From Prorocentrum cordatum (Eukaryota > Sar > Dinophyceae > Prorocentrales > Prorocentraceae): 64,000 nt of DNA. Positions 1 through 10,667 of the stretch are shown here, piece by piece (position 1 is the first letter of the stretch; the number at the start of each line of letters is the position of its first letter). The notes under the pieces are model-generated. The model did no database searches. It saw nothing but the letters and a program-made list of their open reading frames with translations, and had not been told where the DNA came from. The position numbers and the translations under genes were made by a program. The DNA lies in the NCBI GenBank assembly GCA_963575745.1, contig CAUYUJ010004747.1:92501-156500 (forward strand), written 5' to 3'.

Positions 1-648
1 AACGACGGAGATTTGGAATCGTAGGGGAATCCTGTTTGCTCGGACTTCATCTGCGTGGAAGTGGTCCAGACTCCTCCCCTTCCCCGAAAATTATTGGGAG
101 TGTCCAGGGTCCCCCGCCAAGGCGATGACGACGGCGACGACCACGACGACCACGACGACGGCAGCCACGCCGGCGACCACGACGACAACGACAGCGACGA
201 CGACGAGGACGGCGGCGGCGGCGACGACGGTGCTGGCGGCGACCGCGGCGGTGGTGGACGTGACATGCACAGCCGTGACGAACGTTTCGATGATGATATC
301 TCCTATCCCGTTCAATATTCCTGACATGACATGATGACTGCGTCGTTCGGCGGAGTATATTCCGATCCGCCTGATGCTTATCATTAGTATTATTTTTAAT
401 ATTATTACTATTATTATTATGTTACCCCAGCGGGATGCGCCCTGTGAGTTATCGAGCGGGATGCGCCCACTCGCGGAGTAGTTGGAATCTGTCTACCCAA
501 ACTTTGAACTTTTCCGCGCTGATGGGCTACTGGCGAAGGCAGGTTGGACGAAACTTTCGTCACGGTGATGTCATTGAGGTCTGCCTGTGGCCCGTGGTGG
601 GCGTGACCTATGAGATTCGGGTCTTGCCCGTGGTGGGCAACGGCGACC

Positions 649-684
<36 letters not shown>

Positions 685-883
685 GTTGGCAACGACGACA
701 AGGGTGGCGACGACGATACTGGCGGCGACTGCGACAGCGGCGACGGCGGCGCCGGGGGGTCGGGTTGAGGACCCTGGGGAGGTTTCGGGGGGGGGATCCT
801 TCTGTTCCTGAGCCCCCCCCCTCCCAATGCTTGTTTTTTTGGGGGTCCTCCCGGTTTCTGAGATCTCACTTTCAGGAGGGGAA
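1..883. repeat. Low-complexity GAC/GGC-rich DNA, no gene
   Basis: Imperfect GAC/CGA trinucleotide runs lie at about 121-255 and 640-745. They create open frames of Asp, Thr or Val runs that I do not take as genes. At 429-475 the word GAGCGGGATGCGCCC appears twice in slightly different form. A T-run with GGGGGTCCTC at 833-850 recurs near 49983-50000, so the flank of the next repeat may itself be dispersed. No start codon, domain or other coding sign was found. Confidence 0.6.
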
Positions 884-929
884 TTTGCCTGGCGAAGGAC
901 CCAACCATATGCAGTTGTGAGTAATGCTG

Positions 930-1925
930 GTGTGAGTACCGTCTTCGGTGGATCTCCCTATGGGGCCACGAACCGTTTGAGGGGTGTGCCGAAATGGGTG
1001 TGGGGGCGGCATGCGAACGTTGCCACTGGGGCCTTCGGTGGAGCTCCTTATGGGGCCACGAAACGTGTGAGGGGTGCACCGAAGTTGGTGTGGGGGCGGC
1101 ATGCGAACGCAGCCACTGGGGCCTTCGGTGGAGCTCCCTGTGGGGCCACGAAACGTGTGAGGGGTGTGCCGAAATTGGTGTGGGGGCGGCATGCGAACGC
1201 AGCCACTGGGGCCTTCGGTGGAGCTCCCTATGGTGCCACGAAACGTGTGAGGGGTGTGCCGAAATGGGTGTGGGGGCGCATGCGAACCCAGTCACTGGGG
1301 CCTTCAGTGGAAATCCCCATGGGGCCACGAAACGTGTGAGGGATGTGCCGAAATGGGTGTTGGGGAGGCATACGAACCAGGCCACTGGGGCCTGGGGAGG
1401 CATGCGGACCCTGCCACTGGGGCCTTCGGTGGAGCTCCCTATGGGGCCACGAAACGTGTGAGGGGTGTGCCGAAATGGGTGGTGGGGAGGCATGCGGACC
1501 CTGCCACTGGGGCCTTCGGTGGAGCTCCCTATGGGGCCACGAAACGTGTGAGGGGTGTGCCGAAATGGGTGGTGGGGAGGCATGCGGACCGTGCCACTGG
1601 GGCCTTCGGTGGAGCTCCCTATGGGGCCACGAAACGTGTGAGGGGTGTGCCGAAATGGGTGGTGGGGAGGCATGCGACCGTGCCACTGGGGCCTTCGGTG
1701 GAGCTCCCTATGGGGCCACGAAACGTGTGAGGGGTGTGCCGAAATGTGGTGGGGAGGCATGCGGACCCTGCCACTGGGGCCTTCGGTGGAGCTCCCTATG
1801 GGGCCACGAAACGTGTGAGGGGTGTGCCGAAATGGGTGGTGGGGAGGCATGCGGACCCTGCCACTGGGGCCTTCGGTGGAGCTCCCTATGGGGCCACGAA
1901 ACGTGTGAGGGGTGTGCCGAATTCG
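930..1925 (+). repeat. 90-bp tandem array (about 11 units)
   Basis: Unit landmarks are CTTCGGTGGAGCTCC, GGGGCCACGAAACGTGTGAG, GTGCCGAAATGGGTG and GGCATGCGGACC. The last recurs at 1491 and 1581, giving a 90-bp period. The unit length is divisible by three, so frames stay open along the array and mimic a protein. Units near 1260-1400 are shortened or fused. Confidence 0.9.
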
Positions 1926-1965
1926 GTGGTGATGATGATGATGATGATGATGCTGCTGCTGATGC

Positions 1966-1998
<33 letters not shown>

Positions 1999-2119
1999 GG
2001 ATGAGGATGATGATGATGATGCTGATGATGATGATGATGATGATGATGTGATGATGATGATGCTGATGCTGCTGAGATGATGATGATGATGATGATGACG
2101 ATGATGATGATGATGATGC

Positions 2120-2160
<41 letters not shown>

Positions 2161-2163
2161 GGA
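1926..2163 (+). repeat. (GAT)n tract
   Basis: Near-continuous GAT repeat with GCT interruptions, joining the 90-bp array to the right end of composite copy A. The matching place in copy B (around 51300) is TCC-rich instead, so this tract is variable within the element. Confidence 0.9.
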
Positions 2164-2240
2164 GGAGGGAGGGGGGGGAGGAGGAGGAGGTGAGGAACGC
2201 GGGGCGCCGTCTCTTCAAAACGAGGACCCAACACCACAGG

Positions 2241-2689
2241 ATGGTTGGGAAAGATCACAGACACACTTAATCGTCCACTCCCCGGAAAATATGGAAAAAT
2301 ATGGGAAGTGGGGGGGAAGACGAACACCTAGAAACGATGGGAAAAAATGGAGAATCTTTTTATTTGTGTGTATTGTAGTGGCTTTCGGCCAGTGCCGCCG
2401 ATCCGGGTCGCTCGGTGTTATTCTCCAGACGCAGACATTATGGGCGCACACTCAAACGCACAAACTTCTCTGGTCACTTTCGAAAGGGCGTAGGAATGCA
2501 GTTGGGTCAATAGAGCCATCTCGCAACAGTGGTTCTATCAACGGCGGGGTGCTTGCAGTGACCGTGGGGACGGGAAATAATAATGACATGAAATTCCATA
2601 CAGGATGCCGATCACTTTGGAAACTCACGATACGTCGTGCACGGAGTCGTGTTACGAAACATGTGGCCTGGACGATGTGGTGCGAGCGG
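2241..2689. other. No recognisable gene
   Basis: Mixed sequence without a convincing coding frame. A short stretch at 2287-2325 (GGAAAATATGGAAA then TATGGGAAG and G-rich DNA) resembles 6683-6724, which suggests a small dispersed repeat. Nothing else is supported. Confidence 0.4.
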
Positions 2690-3250
2690 TGGAGGCGAGC
2701 CTATCGGCGCAAGGACGCCCTCTTGGGGCGTTTTTTGAGCCATCGTAGGAGCCTGTCAGGGCGTCGTGGGGGCTTCTTGGGGGCTTTCGGAGGCCCTCTT
2801 GGAGGCTCTTAGGGCCTCCTGGGGGCCTCGTGGGCTGGAAGGCTAGATTTTTTACGCTTTTCGTCCCTCTTTTGGGTCCTCTTGGGGCCGTCTTGGGGGC
2901 CTGTTGGGCCGTCTTGGGCGGCTCTTGGGCCGCCTTGGGGCCCTCTTGGGCCGTCTTGGGACTGTCTGGGGGCCTCCTGGGCCGTCTTCGAGCGGTCTTG
3001 GGGGCCTCTTGGGCCGTCTTGGAGCGTTGGACAGCCGAAAAAAGCGACAACCCCAAAAACATTGAAAAAAACAATGGGAATCAACGATTTTTGCCTCTGG
3101 GGGCCATCGTGGGAGGCCTCTTGGAGGCCTCTTCAGACGTCGTGGAAGGCTCTTGGGCCGTCTTGGGGCCATCTTGGGCGTGTTCGGGCGATCCTTCGGG
3201 GTCTCGGGACTCTCGTAGACCGTCCTCAGAGACTTTTGCGGCCGCGGCCA
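2690..3250 (-). repeat. CCAAGAGG-family repeat, minus orientation
   Basis: Dense repeats of CTTGGGGCC, CCTCTTGGG and CCGTCTTGGG on the plus strand, the reverse complement of the array at 58.3-63.1 kb. The diagnostic core is at about 3045-3095: its reverse complement reads AAAATCGTTGATTCCCATTG, matching 58362-58381. All six frames stay partly open because of the biased repeat (Gly-Pro-Leu-Gly-Pro-Ser-Trp type words). I treat these as non-coding. Confidence 0.8.
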
Positions 3251-3438
3251 CCCTTCCAGCGCATCCTCGAGATTAGAGCCTTCTGTAAAAGCAGCGCCCC
3301 GCATCCGCCGGAAACTCGCCCCCCCTCCCCCCCCCCCTTCCCCGGCAGAGCCACCCCGGCAACCCCCCCAGAGGCTGAGGCTCAGCCTCGAGGCTGTAGC
3401 TGAGACTCCTTGAAACTCACACGCCGGATCGGCGGATT

Positions 3439-3448
3439 TATATATATA

Positions 3449-3488
<40 letters not shown>

Positions 3489-3490
3489 TT

Positions 3491-3545
<55 letters not shown>
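3439..3545. repeat. (AT)n followed by (GT)n microsatellite
   Basis: An AT tract at about 3439-3487 passes directly into a GT tract at about 3493-3545. Both are nearly perfect. Alternating purine-pyrimidine DNA of this kind can adopt Z-DNA or cruciform form, but no role can be read from the sequence. Confidence 0.95.
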
Positions 3546-3548
<3 letters not shown>

Positions 3549-3649
3549 AGGGCCCCTTCACACTTGGCCTTGTCGAGATCTCTTTGAGGCCAGCGACGGT
3601 GGACCGCTCTCCTCTCCACCCGCGCAGCTGCTGCACACGGTCGCCCTGC

Positions 3650-4640
3650 CCCCGTGGGCCCGAGCAGCCCCTCAGGCGCAAACCACCATCTTGAACAGGA
3701 GCCACCGGCATCAGTGCAGCCGCTGGAGTTCGGGAGCCTTGAGACGGGGGTCGATGCAAACGGGGGTCAGCCAGAGCGCCAGATCCTGCAGGATCCTGCG
3801 AAGACCCCCTCTGGCTGACCCGGGTTAGCGAGCCGCTCGTGGCCGCGAGTTGGCCGCACATATTGGCTGGCCCGGGTTTGCGAAGACCTGCGTTGCAGTT
3901 TTTTTTCCTGCATTGCAGTTTTTGGTTTCCTGCTGACCCGGGTTTGGATTGACCCGGGTCAGAAGATCCCCGAGGAGTCACTGTGATTCTCGGGGCCCGG
4001 ACGACTACGGAAGTCCGAAGCGAGAGGTGCATTTTGAGGAGGGCCTATCCCGCATGTTTTGTGTTGCAAGGTCTTATCGCGAACGTGCGCGACGCTGAGG
4101 CGGGGGCCCCGTTTTAAGAAGGAACCGTCCTCCACGTTTCAAGTGTTGCAAGCCGTTATGAGAAGTATGCACGGCGCTCAGGCCAGGCCCCGTTTCGAAC
4201 ATCCCCCCCACCATGCATGTTATTGCAGCAGGCTTTTCTGACGAACGTGCGCGGCGCCAGGGTGAGATTCCAAGCTTGAACATGTGTTTGGGTCTGTTAT
4301 TGTAATTGTTGCATGTGTTTTTTAAGCCGGGCGTTCGCAATAATAAGGCGAGAGCCACAAGTTGAAACTTGCTCCCCTCCATCCGTGCAGCTGGCGCAAG
4401 CTTCTTGGACGAATGTGTGCGGCGCGTTGATGAGAACCACAGCTTGGAACCAACCCCTTCATCCTTGTAAGTGCTGCCAGCGTTTAAGACGAGTGTTCCC
4501 GGCGCCACGGCAAGAGCCTCCTTTTGAGTCCACCATCTCACCTGTGCAACTGTTGCAAAGTCGAAGCTTCACACGAAACGTCCTTCCCGCCCTATCGACA
4601 CGTCTGGGGGTGCGGCAGGGAAGGACATGTTTAAGGAAAC
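3650..4640 (+). repeat. Dispersed ~83-bp degenerate tandem repeat, main array
   Basis: About seven degenerate units, clearest at 4014-4570. Landmarks per unit are an AGAGCC/AGGCC word, TTTGAA or TTGAAC, a CCATG/CCATC pyrimidine stretch, TGCAACTGTTGCAAG, and GAACGTGCGCGGCGC. Related units occur at 45330-45590, 47790-48150 (opposite orientation) and 50410-50660. The sequence after the array at 4585-4640 (CCCGCCCTATCGACACGTC) is also matched at 50610-50630, so flank and array travel together. No coding function is apparent. Confidence 0.65.
3765..3965. repeat. GACCCGGGTT direct and inverted repeat cluster
   Basis: CTGACCCGGGTTAG, GCCCGGGTTTGCG, CTGACCCGGGTTTGG and the palindrome TGACCCGGGTCA (near 3951-3962) lie within 200 bp. 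Between them are two copies of a TTGCAG-plus-T-run word. A similar TGCAG-T-run layout occurs inside the inverted-repeat element at 44759-45108. Confidence 0.5.
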
Positions 4641-4911
4641 TGGGTGGAGGGAACAGAAGGGGAGGCGTAGCTGGAGGAAGAAATGCCAGAGAAGAGAATC
4701 AGGAGGAGGACAACGAGGAGGGGGGGACGAAGCGGGAAGGAGGGGGAGGTGGGAGTGTCTGGTGGTTATGGCCTCCTGCATCTTTGTGTGTTACGATGTG
4801 TTGCTGGGCCATCTGGCCAGTTACATTTAATTCTCGGAACTACTCAACTCCTGGCGTGCCCTCTGGAAATAAACTCGGGTCTTGTTGCGGTAGTTGTCTG
4901 ATGAGTTCCTA

Positions 4912-5607
4912 CTATGCTGTCGTATCCCCCTTCGATTGCACACACCTTTCATCATCTATACCCGTCTTCACGTAGCCCCGAGTTCTCTTAGCTTCATCGT
5001 GCCAGTCTTTATGTAGCTCGGGAAGGTGGCGGGGTCTGACATCGGTGAAGCATGTCTCTAATGTAGATATGCTGCCCTGTGCGATGCCAGTGGACTGGTT
5101 GCAGACATGTTCTTCCCATGATGTCCTGGGTGTGTCCAGCTGGTCAATTGTATATTCTTTTGCGCGCGTCCTCCTCAGTGTGAACATTGGGATCAGGTTC
5201 TGCATTGAAAGGAACAGCTTGGCCACAACAAGTCGACGGTACCGATGCGATCGCCCATTGTCCAGGACCCGTATCGTCTCACAGGTTTGAATTTGACTTG
5301 TCATCTGACTCGACGCTATGGTGTATTCCATTTACTTGGATGGACCCTTCTCTTGTTCAAGTGTAGTGTAGTCCCGGCGTCGTAGTGCGCATGCTCAGCT
5401 GCCGATCCACCGACACCTTTGCCAGCCTTCGTCCAGTCGGATCGGCCTCTTAGGCTGGCCTGCAATCTCTAACGCTCTCAAGATCTCTTGGCGTTGGCGT
5501 CGGTAAGGGTGAAGTCTGGCACCCATTTGAGAATCGTTTGTCGGATCCCACCATTCGTTTCTCTCAGCCGCTGGAGCGTGATACTGTGGAGCGTTCAACA
5601 CGGCCAC
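4912..5607 (-). pseudogene. Possible coding remnant, unidentified
   Basis: Two minus-strand frames without simple-sequence bias lie close together: one of 70 codons ending at 5395 and one of 139 codons at 5331-4912. They contain mixed-composition peptides with words such as LDTPRTSWEEHV and RPRHLPELHKDWHDEAKR, unlike the repeat-derived frames around them. I recognise no domain, and the two frames are not joined. They could be pieces of a decayed mobile element or host gene. Chance open frames in GC-rich DNA are the alternative. Confidence 0.25.
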
Positions 5608-5810
5608 TTAGACGCAAATGCACGGACAATCGAACATCACGACCATCTTTCGGGGACTTCTCTCGAACACCCTCCTATGGATGTTGTGGCATACGGCACT
5701 GTCGTCGACACTTGCAGCAAGCAGTCCCCATCCGAGATATGGTACCCGCCTGCATTTGTCTACTCCGCTGCCCTTCGTTTCTTGCGCTTCAATCGATCGT
5801 ATTCGGCATC

Positions 5811-6020
5811 GGGGTACCGTGTTGTTGATTAGGTGTCGTTCTCTCCCCACCCCACCAGCGATAGCAGCGCCACCTGGCTCTCCAGGGAGGCCCCGCCAGA
5901 CCGCGGCAGCCATCGGGACACGGTGTTGTCTATCAGGCTTCGTGCCCTCTCCACTCCACCAGCCTCGCCGGTGCCACCTGGCCCTCCAGAGAGGCCTCGC
6001 CGGAGAGCCTGGACAGGGGG
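5811..6020 (+). repeat. Tandem duplication, two ~106-bp units
   Basis: Each unit has GTGTTGTTGATTAGG or GTGTTGTCTATCAGG, then CTCTCC, CCACCAGC, GCCACCTGGC, CTCCAG and AGGCC. The units adjoin at about 5916 and differ at perhaps one base in five. A partial third unit may follow. No gene is claimed. Confidence 0.65.
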
Positions 6021-6456
6021 CCTCCTCTTGAGCATGTTCGGGAGCCGCCCTCTCCTTCCCCCCGTCGTCGGCGACGTGCTCACGTCGGCGCCCCCTGACC
6101 TCCTCGCGCCGTGCACGGACGACCCCCGCGGCCGCAGGAGCTTCCCTGCAAAAGCCGCCCACCTCCGAGGCCCGTCCAACAGAGCACGGCCGAGGATGCC
6201 ACGCGGCTTTCCCCGAAGAGAGGAGCGGATGGGCACCGCCACGTCGGAGCCCTGGGTCTTCGTTCCTGCAACAGTGTTTGAGTATTCCGCGGCGCACCCA
6301 ACGGCTGTCCTTGTCGGCGTCTGCCCGAGAAAGGGCAGAAAGGGCTGCGGGAGGCCGAACTTTCGCAAACGATCTCCGTCGCGATGTTTGCCACGGCCGT
6401 GGTGGCCCGCAACGTGGTCGACGACATCGCGTTGCAACCTGCCCGCCTCGCCCCGT

Positions 6457-6603
6457 AAGGGCGCCCCCGAGTACGCGAAGTGATTCGCGCTTCGCGCTTC
6501 GGCTCCGATTCCTCGTCGTCCTCCTCTTCTCCCCTGGGGGCAGCGCGAGAGCGCGAAGTTATTCGCGCTTCGCGCAGCGCGAAGCGCGAAGTTAGGCGCC
6601 CTT
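6457..6603. mobile_element. Small inverted-repeat element (MITE-like)
   Basis: Bounded by a perfect 9-bp inverted repeat, AAGGGCGCC at 6457-6465 and GGCGCCCTT at 6595-6603. Inside, TTCGCGCTTCGCGC (6562-6575) is followed, after one A, by its exact reverse complement (6577-6590). A related CGAAGTGATTCGCGCTTCGCG block lies at 6476-6500. It is too short to code for a transposase. No target-site duplication is obvious, so 'MITE-like' describes structure only. Confidence 0.5.
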
Positions 6604-7560
6604 GGTAAAATCACCCCCGTCAGCTCCCCCTTCTCTCAGGAGGGCGAAAAGGACACACAGACACAAAGCATGGTCGATTCTCAGGAAAATGTGGAAACTA
6701 TGGGAAGGTGGGCGGGGGAGAAGATGATCCAGAAGATATGGGAACATCGAGGGATGCTTGTTGTGACCCTGGGCCCCTTCATTCTTCCCTGCCTCTGTCT
6801 GAGCCTCGGGGGGGTCCTTCTGAGCGCATCCGCGAGCTGCCCTCGCCACGGCGTGCTCGCGCCGGCGCCTCTCCCCAGCCCCGCCCCTCCCCGGCTTCCT
6901 CGCGCCTCTTCCCTTTCTTCCCCCTTTGCCGCGTCCTTGCTCCCCCCCCTTCCCCCCTCTCTTCTCCAGCACACGTCCCTCCTCTCCCCTCTTCCCTCTC
7001 GTCGCCCTCTTCCCTCTCCCCTCCACTCCCCGGAGCTTTCCCTCCCTGGCCCCAGCCCGGCTCACTTCTGCAGGCCCCTTCCGCGTGCCGCGCCCTCTCT
7101 TGCCTCCTGCCAAGCTCCGCTCCACCTCCTCCCATCCTCCCCCCGTCCGCCTCCCATCGTCCCAGCTCCTCCCCCCGACCCTCCTCCCTCTCCGCACGGC
7201 CCGCCGGCCGCGCGAAGGGGGCCTCCCGCGGAGGAGGTCGGGCGCCGCACGTCTCCTGGTCATGTTCGTGAGCTCCCGCCTCCCCTGCTCCCTGGTCCCC
7301 CTCCCTCCCCCTCCCCTCTCCCGCCCTCCCCCTCCCCTCTCCCTCCCCCCCTCCCTCCCGACTCTCCCTTCCCCCTCCCTCCCGACTCTCCAGTCCCACC
7401 CCCTCCATGGTCCCTGCTCTGGTCCCTGCCTGGGGCAGGGGCCAGGCGGGGGCGGGGCATGGAGGAGCTCCGTGGGGCAGGCTGCCCCTACGGCGCTCCT
7501 CCCTGCCGCTCCCCACCCTCGAGATCCCTCAGAAGTTCCACCAGGGTCAATCCGACGGTC
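6604..7560. other. Pyrimidine-rich stretch, no gene
   Basis: Long CT-rich plus strand at about 6870-7400 built of CCCTCC and CTTCCC words. Open frames on both strands (up to 329 codons) are Arg/Gly- or Pro/Ser-rich by composition. The 6683-6724 stretch resembles 2287-2325. Nothing supports a gene. Confidence 0.55.
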
Positions 7561-7943
7561 GTCGAGATAACTCGAAGGCAATCGACCACCATAGAAATGC
7601 GTGCTTCAGAAGGCGCTTCAGGGCTCGGCCGTTAGTCGCGCGCGCGCGTTCTCTTCTCCGACTTTGGACGCCCTGTCGCTGCGCGCGGGGCCGCGACGCC
7701 AAAAGTGCTTCAGAAGACAGGGTGCATTCGGAGGCAGCCGAGGACATTTGAAGACCCCGCTCTCCCCCCTCCCTCGCTCCCTTCTCGCTCGCGCCGCAGG
7801 CGACGCCGGGCAGCCTGTCGAACACGGTGTTCCACCGCGAGCGCACCTCCATCCCGCAACGGGTCTTGCTTGCGATCTGGCTCCTCTAGCAGGGCACTAT
7901 ACGTAGGAGAAGGGAGGAGTTGGAGGAGGGAGAGGCATGGACG

Positions 7944-8016
7944 AGGGAGGAGGAGGAGGAGGAGGAGGAGGAGGAGGAGGAGGAGGAGGAGGAGGAGGAG
8001 GAGGAGGAGGAGGAGG
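7944..8016 (+). repeat. (GGA)n tract
   Basis: Nearly pure GGA/GAG repeat of about 70 bp. It is one of several purine tracts in the window with the purine strand on plus. Confidence 0.95.
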
Positions 8017-8019
8017 ATT

Positions 8020-10560
8020 CTCCCTCCCTCAGCCGATAAAAAATGGGTCAAGCCCTGCAACTGTCAACCACGGTCCTCTGTGTCACCCCAGTCGGCGGAC
8101 AGAGAAGAACTCAACGCGTCGGGAGGTGATGGGTTGGGTGGGGGTGTGTGCTGGATGTTGGGTGTGTTGCGAGCGCGTTTCTCCTGCCCCTCTACCTCTC
8201 CCGGCTGCTGTCCGCTTCCACTGCCCTAACCCCTCCCCTTCGGACCGCCGCGGCGGCGGGAGAGGAGAGGCCCCCGAGCGCGGGGAGCCGGCAGGTTGCG
8301 CAGGGATCGCGGGGACCTCAGGCATCTCCCCTCCCCTCCCCTCCGCCTTCCGCCGTCCACCCGCCGCGGCGTTTGCCCCTCTTTTCAAGGAGCTCGGGCG
8401 TGACGTCTTCTGCTACGGGCCCGTCGTCTGCTGCAGGCTCTGTGGCGCCCACGGCTGTCGGCAAGTGCCGCAATCCGTCGCTCAGGTGTCAAGGCCCGTC
8501 CAAAGTTGCGCCGGTGTTTGCCAATCACGATTGCATGTGAGACGTGCTCAGCAGGGCAAGCACCTCAATACGGGTGGGCCCTTCCACATGCTGACTCCGT
8601 ACGCTGACTCCATGTGGTTTAGTTTTTTCCCCGCCCCCTCCGCCCTGTCACCCATCGTCGTCCCGCCCGTGCCGCATTCTCCTGAACGGCCACGTGGGCT
8701 CGGGCACCGAAGGCTAGGCGCGAGGGTCTGCGGGCCTCCCTGCCACAGCCACCTGCGCTCGCAGGCTGGCTGACTTCACCCAAAGGACCTTCTGGTCGGC
8801 CTTTGGCTTTTCAGGAAGCGTCATGGCCAGCGTGCCTCCCCCCCCCCTCCCAGGCTCCTTCGCCCTACACCCTGCTCTTCCGTCCTCTTTGCTCCGTCGA
8901 TTCCTTCCCCCCCGCCCTCCGCCCCCAGGCCCCTCGCGCCATTCCTTGTCACCCCCCTTCGGGGATCGACGTTCGATGCACCCCCTTCTTGCCGACCCCA
9001 CTTTGGCCGCCGGGGAAGGCCAGCGGCGGGATGAACGACCTGGCGCCCAGAGGCCTCCCCCTCGCAGAAAGCTCTGTCAAGAGCACGGGTATCGGATAAA
9101 ACGCTGATCGCCCCTCCTGACGGGCTGCAGAGGAGAAGCTGGCTGGGCTAGGGTAGCTTCCGCTCCACGGCTGCTGGCCAGGTCCCGTCGCAGCAGCTTG
9201 CTGGAACTTGCAGATTGTCCTACAGGCGCTGCCCTACTCGTTTCCCGGAGGTCCGCAAGCGTTTGCACAGCTCCTTCGCAGCGCTTCTGGAATTCACGCC
9301 CAGGTCCTTGGCAACGATTAGGCAGCGTCCCCTACGCTCGTGGGCAGCGCCTGTGGTAGATTCGCGTCGTGCCGACCTGCGGGCAGCCCGCCTCTGGCGT
9401 TCCAACGGTGGACGCCGCCAGCGACCCAGAATCGGTCGATGTTGAACGATCTGACGTTTCAGGAATGGCCGAACGTTCAAGGTTGAACGATCCCAGGAGG
9501 GCAGAAATTAACGACGGGGTCGTCACGACACGAACCTGCGGCAGGCAGCTGCGAGGTAGCGTTTCCCAGGCTCGTGGGCAGCGCCTGGGCTCGGCGCCAC
9601 CCCAACATTCTTACACCAACAAGTCGTGCGTCACCCCCCAAGACGCGACGCGCGTGCCAAACATCTTATAGTGTAAGTTCCGTGGCGGGCGCTTTCCGCT
9701 CGGAAAACGACATGTTGCATGACGATCGTACTACATGTTCGGGTCGGACGCACGCCTCCGACGATGACGCATGGTACTAAAATGTTCCTCGGTGTCCCAC
9801 AGGCAGCTCCTGGGCAGCGCTTCCTCCCCTCCCCATTCGGCGCGTGGTTGGCCCGCGCGGCCGAGACCTAGGCCTGCGAAGCACATCTGGGAGGCCTCGC
9901 GTGGCGCACAAGCCGGGGCCAGCCAAGAGAGGGGTGGTTATCAGAGGGGGATCTCATGGCCGAGGCCATAATCTTTCCGAGATGTCGTGGCCCCCCTGTT
10001 CATATCTCGGTACGTCCTCTGGCTCCCCACCCCAGGCGCCGCCCACGTGCTTCCGGCCTTGATTTTTGAATCCCTCCTCTTGATGCCCGCCTTGTCAGAT
10101 ATGGGACGACGTTCGGGCGTCGATGTTCCGACGCACATGCGGCGCAGATTCGAGGTTATTCCGACGTGCATCCGACGCGGATCCGACGTCAATTGGGTCT
10201 CAGGTCGCCGCGCGAGTCCTCCAGGATTTTCCATATAACGAGGCAGTGCCAAGGCGCCAAGGGGGATTACGACAGCGACCAGAAGCGTCCAGAAGCCTGG
10301 GCGGCCACCCCCATTCCTCAGCCCTCCCCATCTTTCAGAGGAAGACGGTATTGATACTGCGACCCTTGCCTCTTTTCCGCTTTCTGGTGGCCTCCTGGGA
10401 GGACCTCGTCGCTTCAAATTTTGGTCAGAACGTACCCTGGGATAGGTCCAGGGAGTAGCGGTATTGGTACCGTTTTGGTACCGATTTCTTTCCCCCATCT
10501 CCACACCCGGGCCCCTCCCGCCACTCTATATCTCCAGGCCTCGCAATCGGTTCCGAGAAG
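8020..10560. other. No recognisable gene; one small hairpin
   Basis: GC-rich mixed sequence with many short overlapping frames, none with a recognisable domain. The perfect hairpin CGTTCAA-GG-TTGAACG at 9474-9489 has a relative at 22757-22781. Nothing else stands out. Confidence 0.45.
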
Positions 10561-10566
10561 ATGGGG

Positions 10567-10667
10567 TCGGAGGATCGCGCCGCATCGCCGATGGCGGCTC
10601 GATGTGGGACCCGGTTTTCTCTACGCCGACGGCGCCAAAGCATCGCCGATGCGGCGCGATCCTCCGA
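10567..10667. repeat. 21-bp inverted repeat with 59-bp spacer
   Basis: The arm at 10567-10587 (starting TCGGAGGATCGCGCC) is exactly reverse-complemented at 10647-10667 (ending GGCGCGATCCTCCGA). Both arms carry the small palindrome CATCGCCGATG at the inner side. A degenerate copy of the right arm and its flank lies near 10905-10960. It may be a small fold-back element. No associated gene. Confidence 0.6.

Larger units (their letters stand above)
884..2240 (+). repeat. Composite interspersed repeat, copy A
   Basis: A repeat element with recognisable ends. The left end (about 887-925) contains GGACCCAACCATATGCAGTT. The body is a 90-bp tandem array followed by a GAT tract. The right end (about 2193-2235) contains GAGGAACGCGGGGC, TCTTCAAAACGAG and ACCCAACACCACA. 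The same left end, array and right end occur in reverse complement at 51236-53390, so this is one dispersed unit and not an isolated satellite. Open frames across it (for example a 636-codon minus-strand frame) are repeat translations. No transposase or reverse transcriptase is visible, so if it is mobile it is non-autonomous. Confidence 0.75.

Noticed and set aside
417-2327. 636-codon minus-strand open frame
   Set aside because: It spans the 90-bp array and the GAT tract; unit length divisible by three keeps it open. No non-repeat domain.
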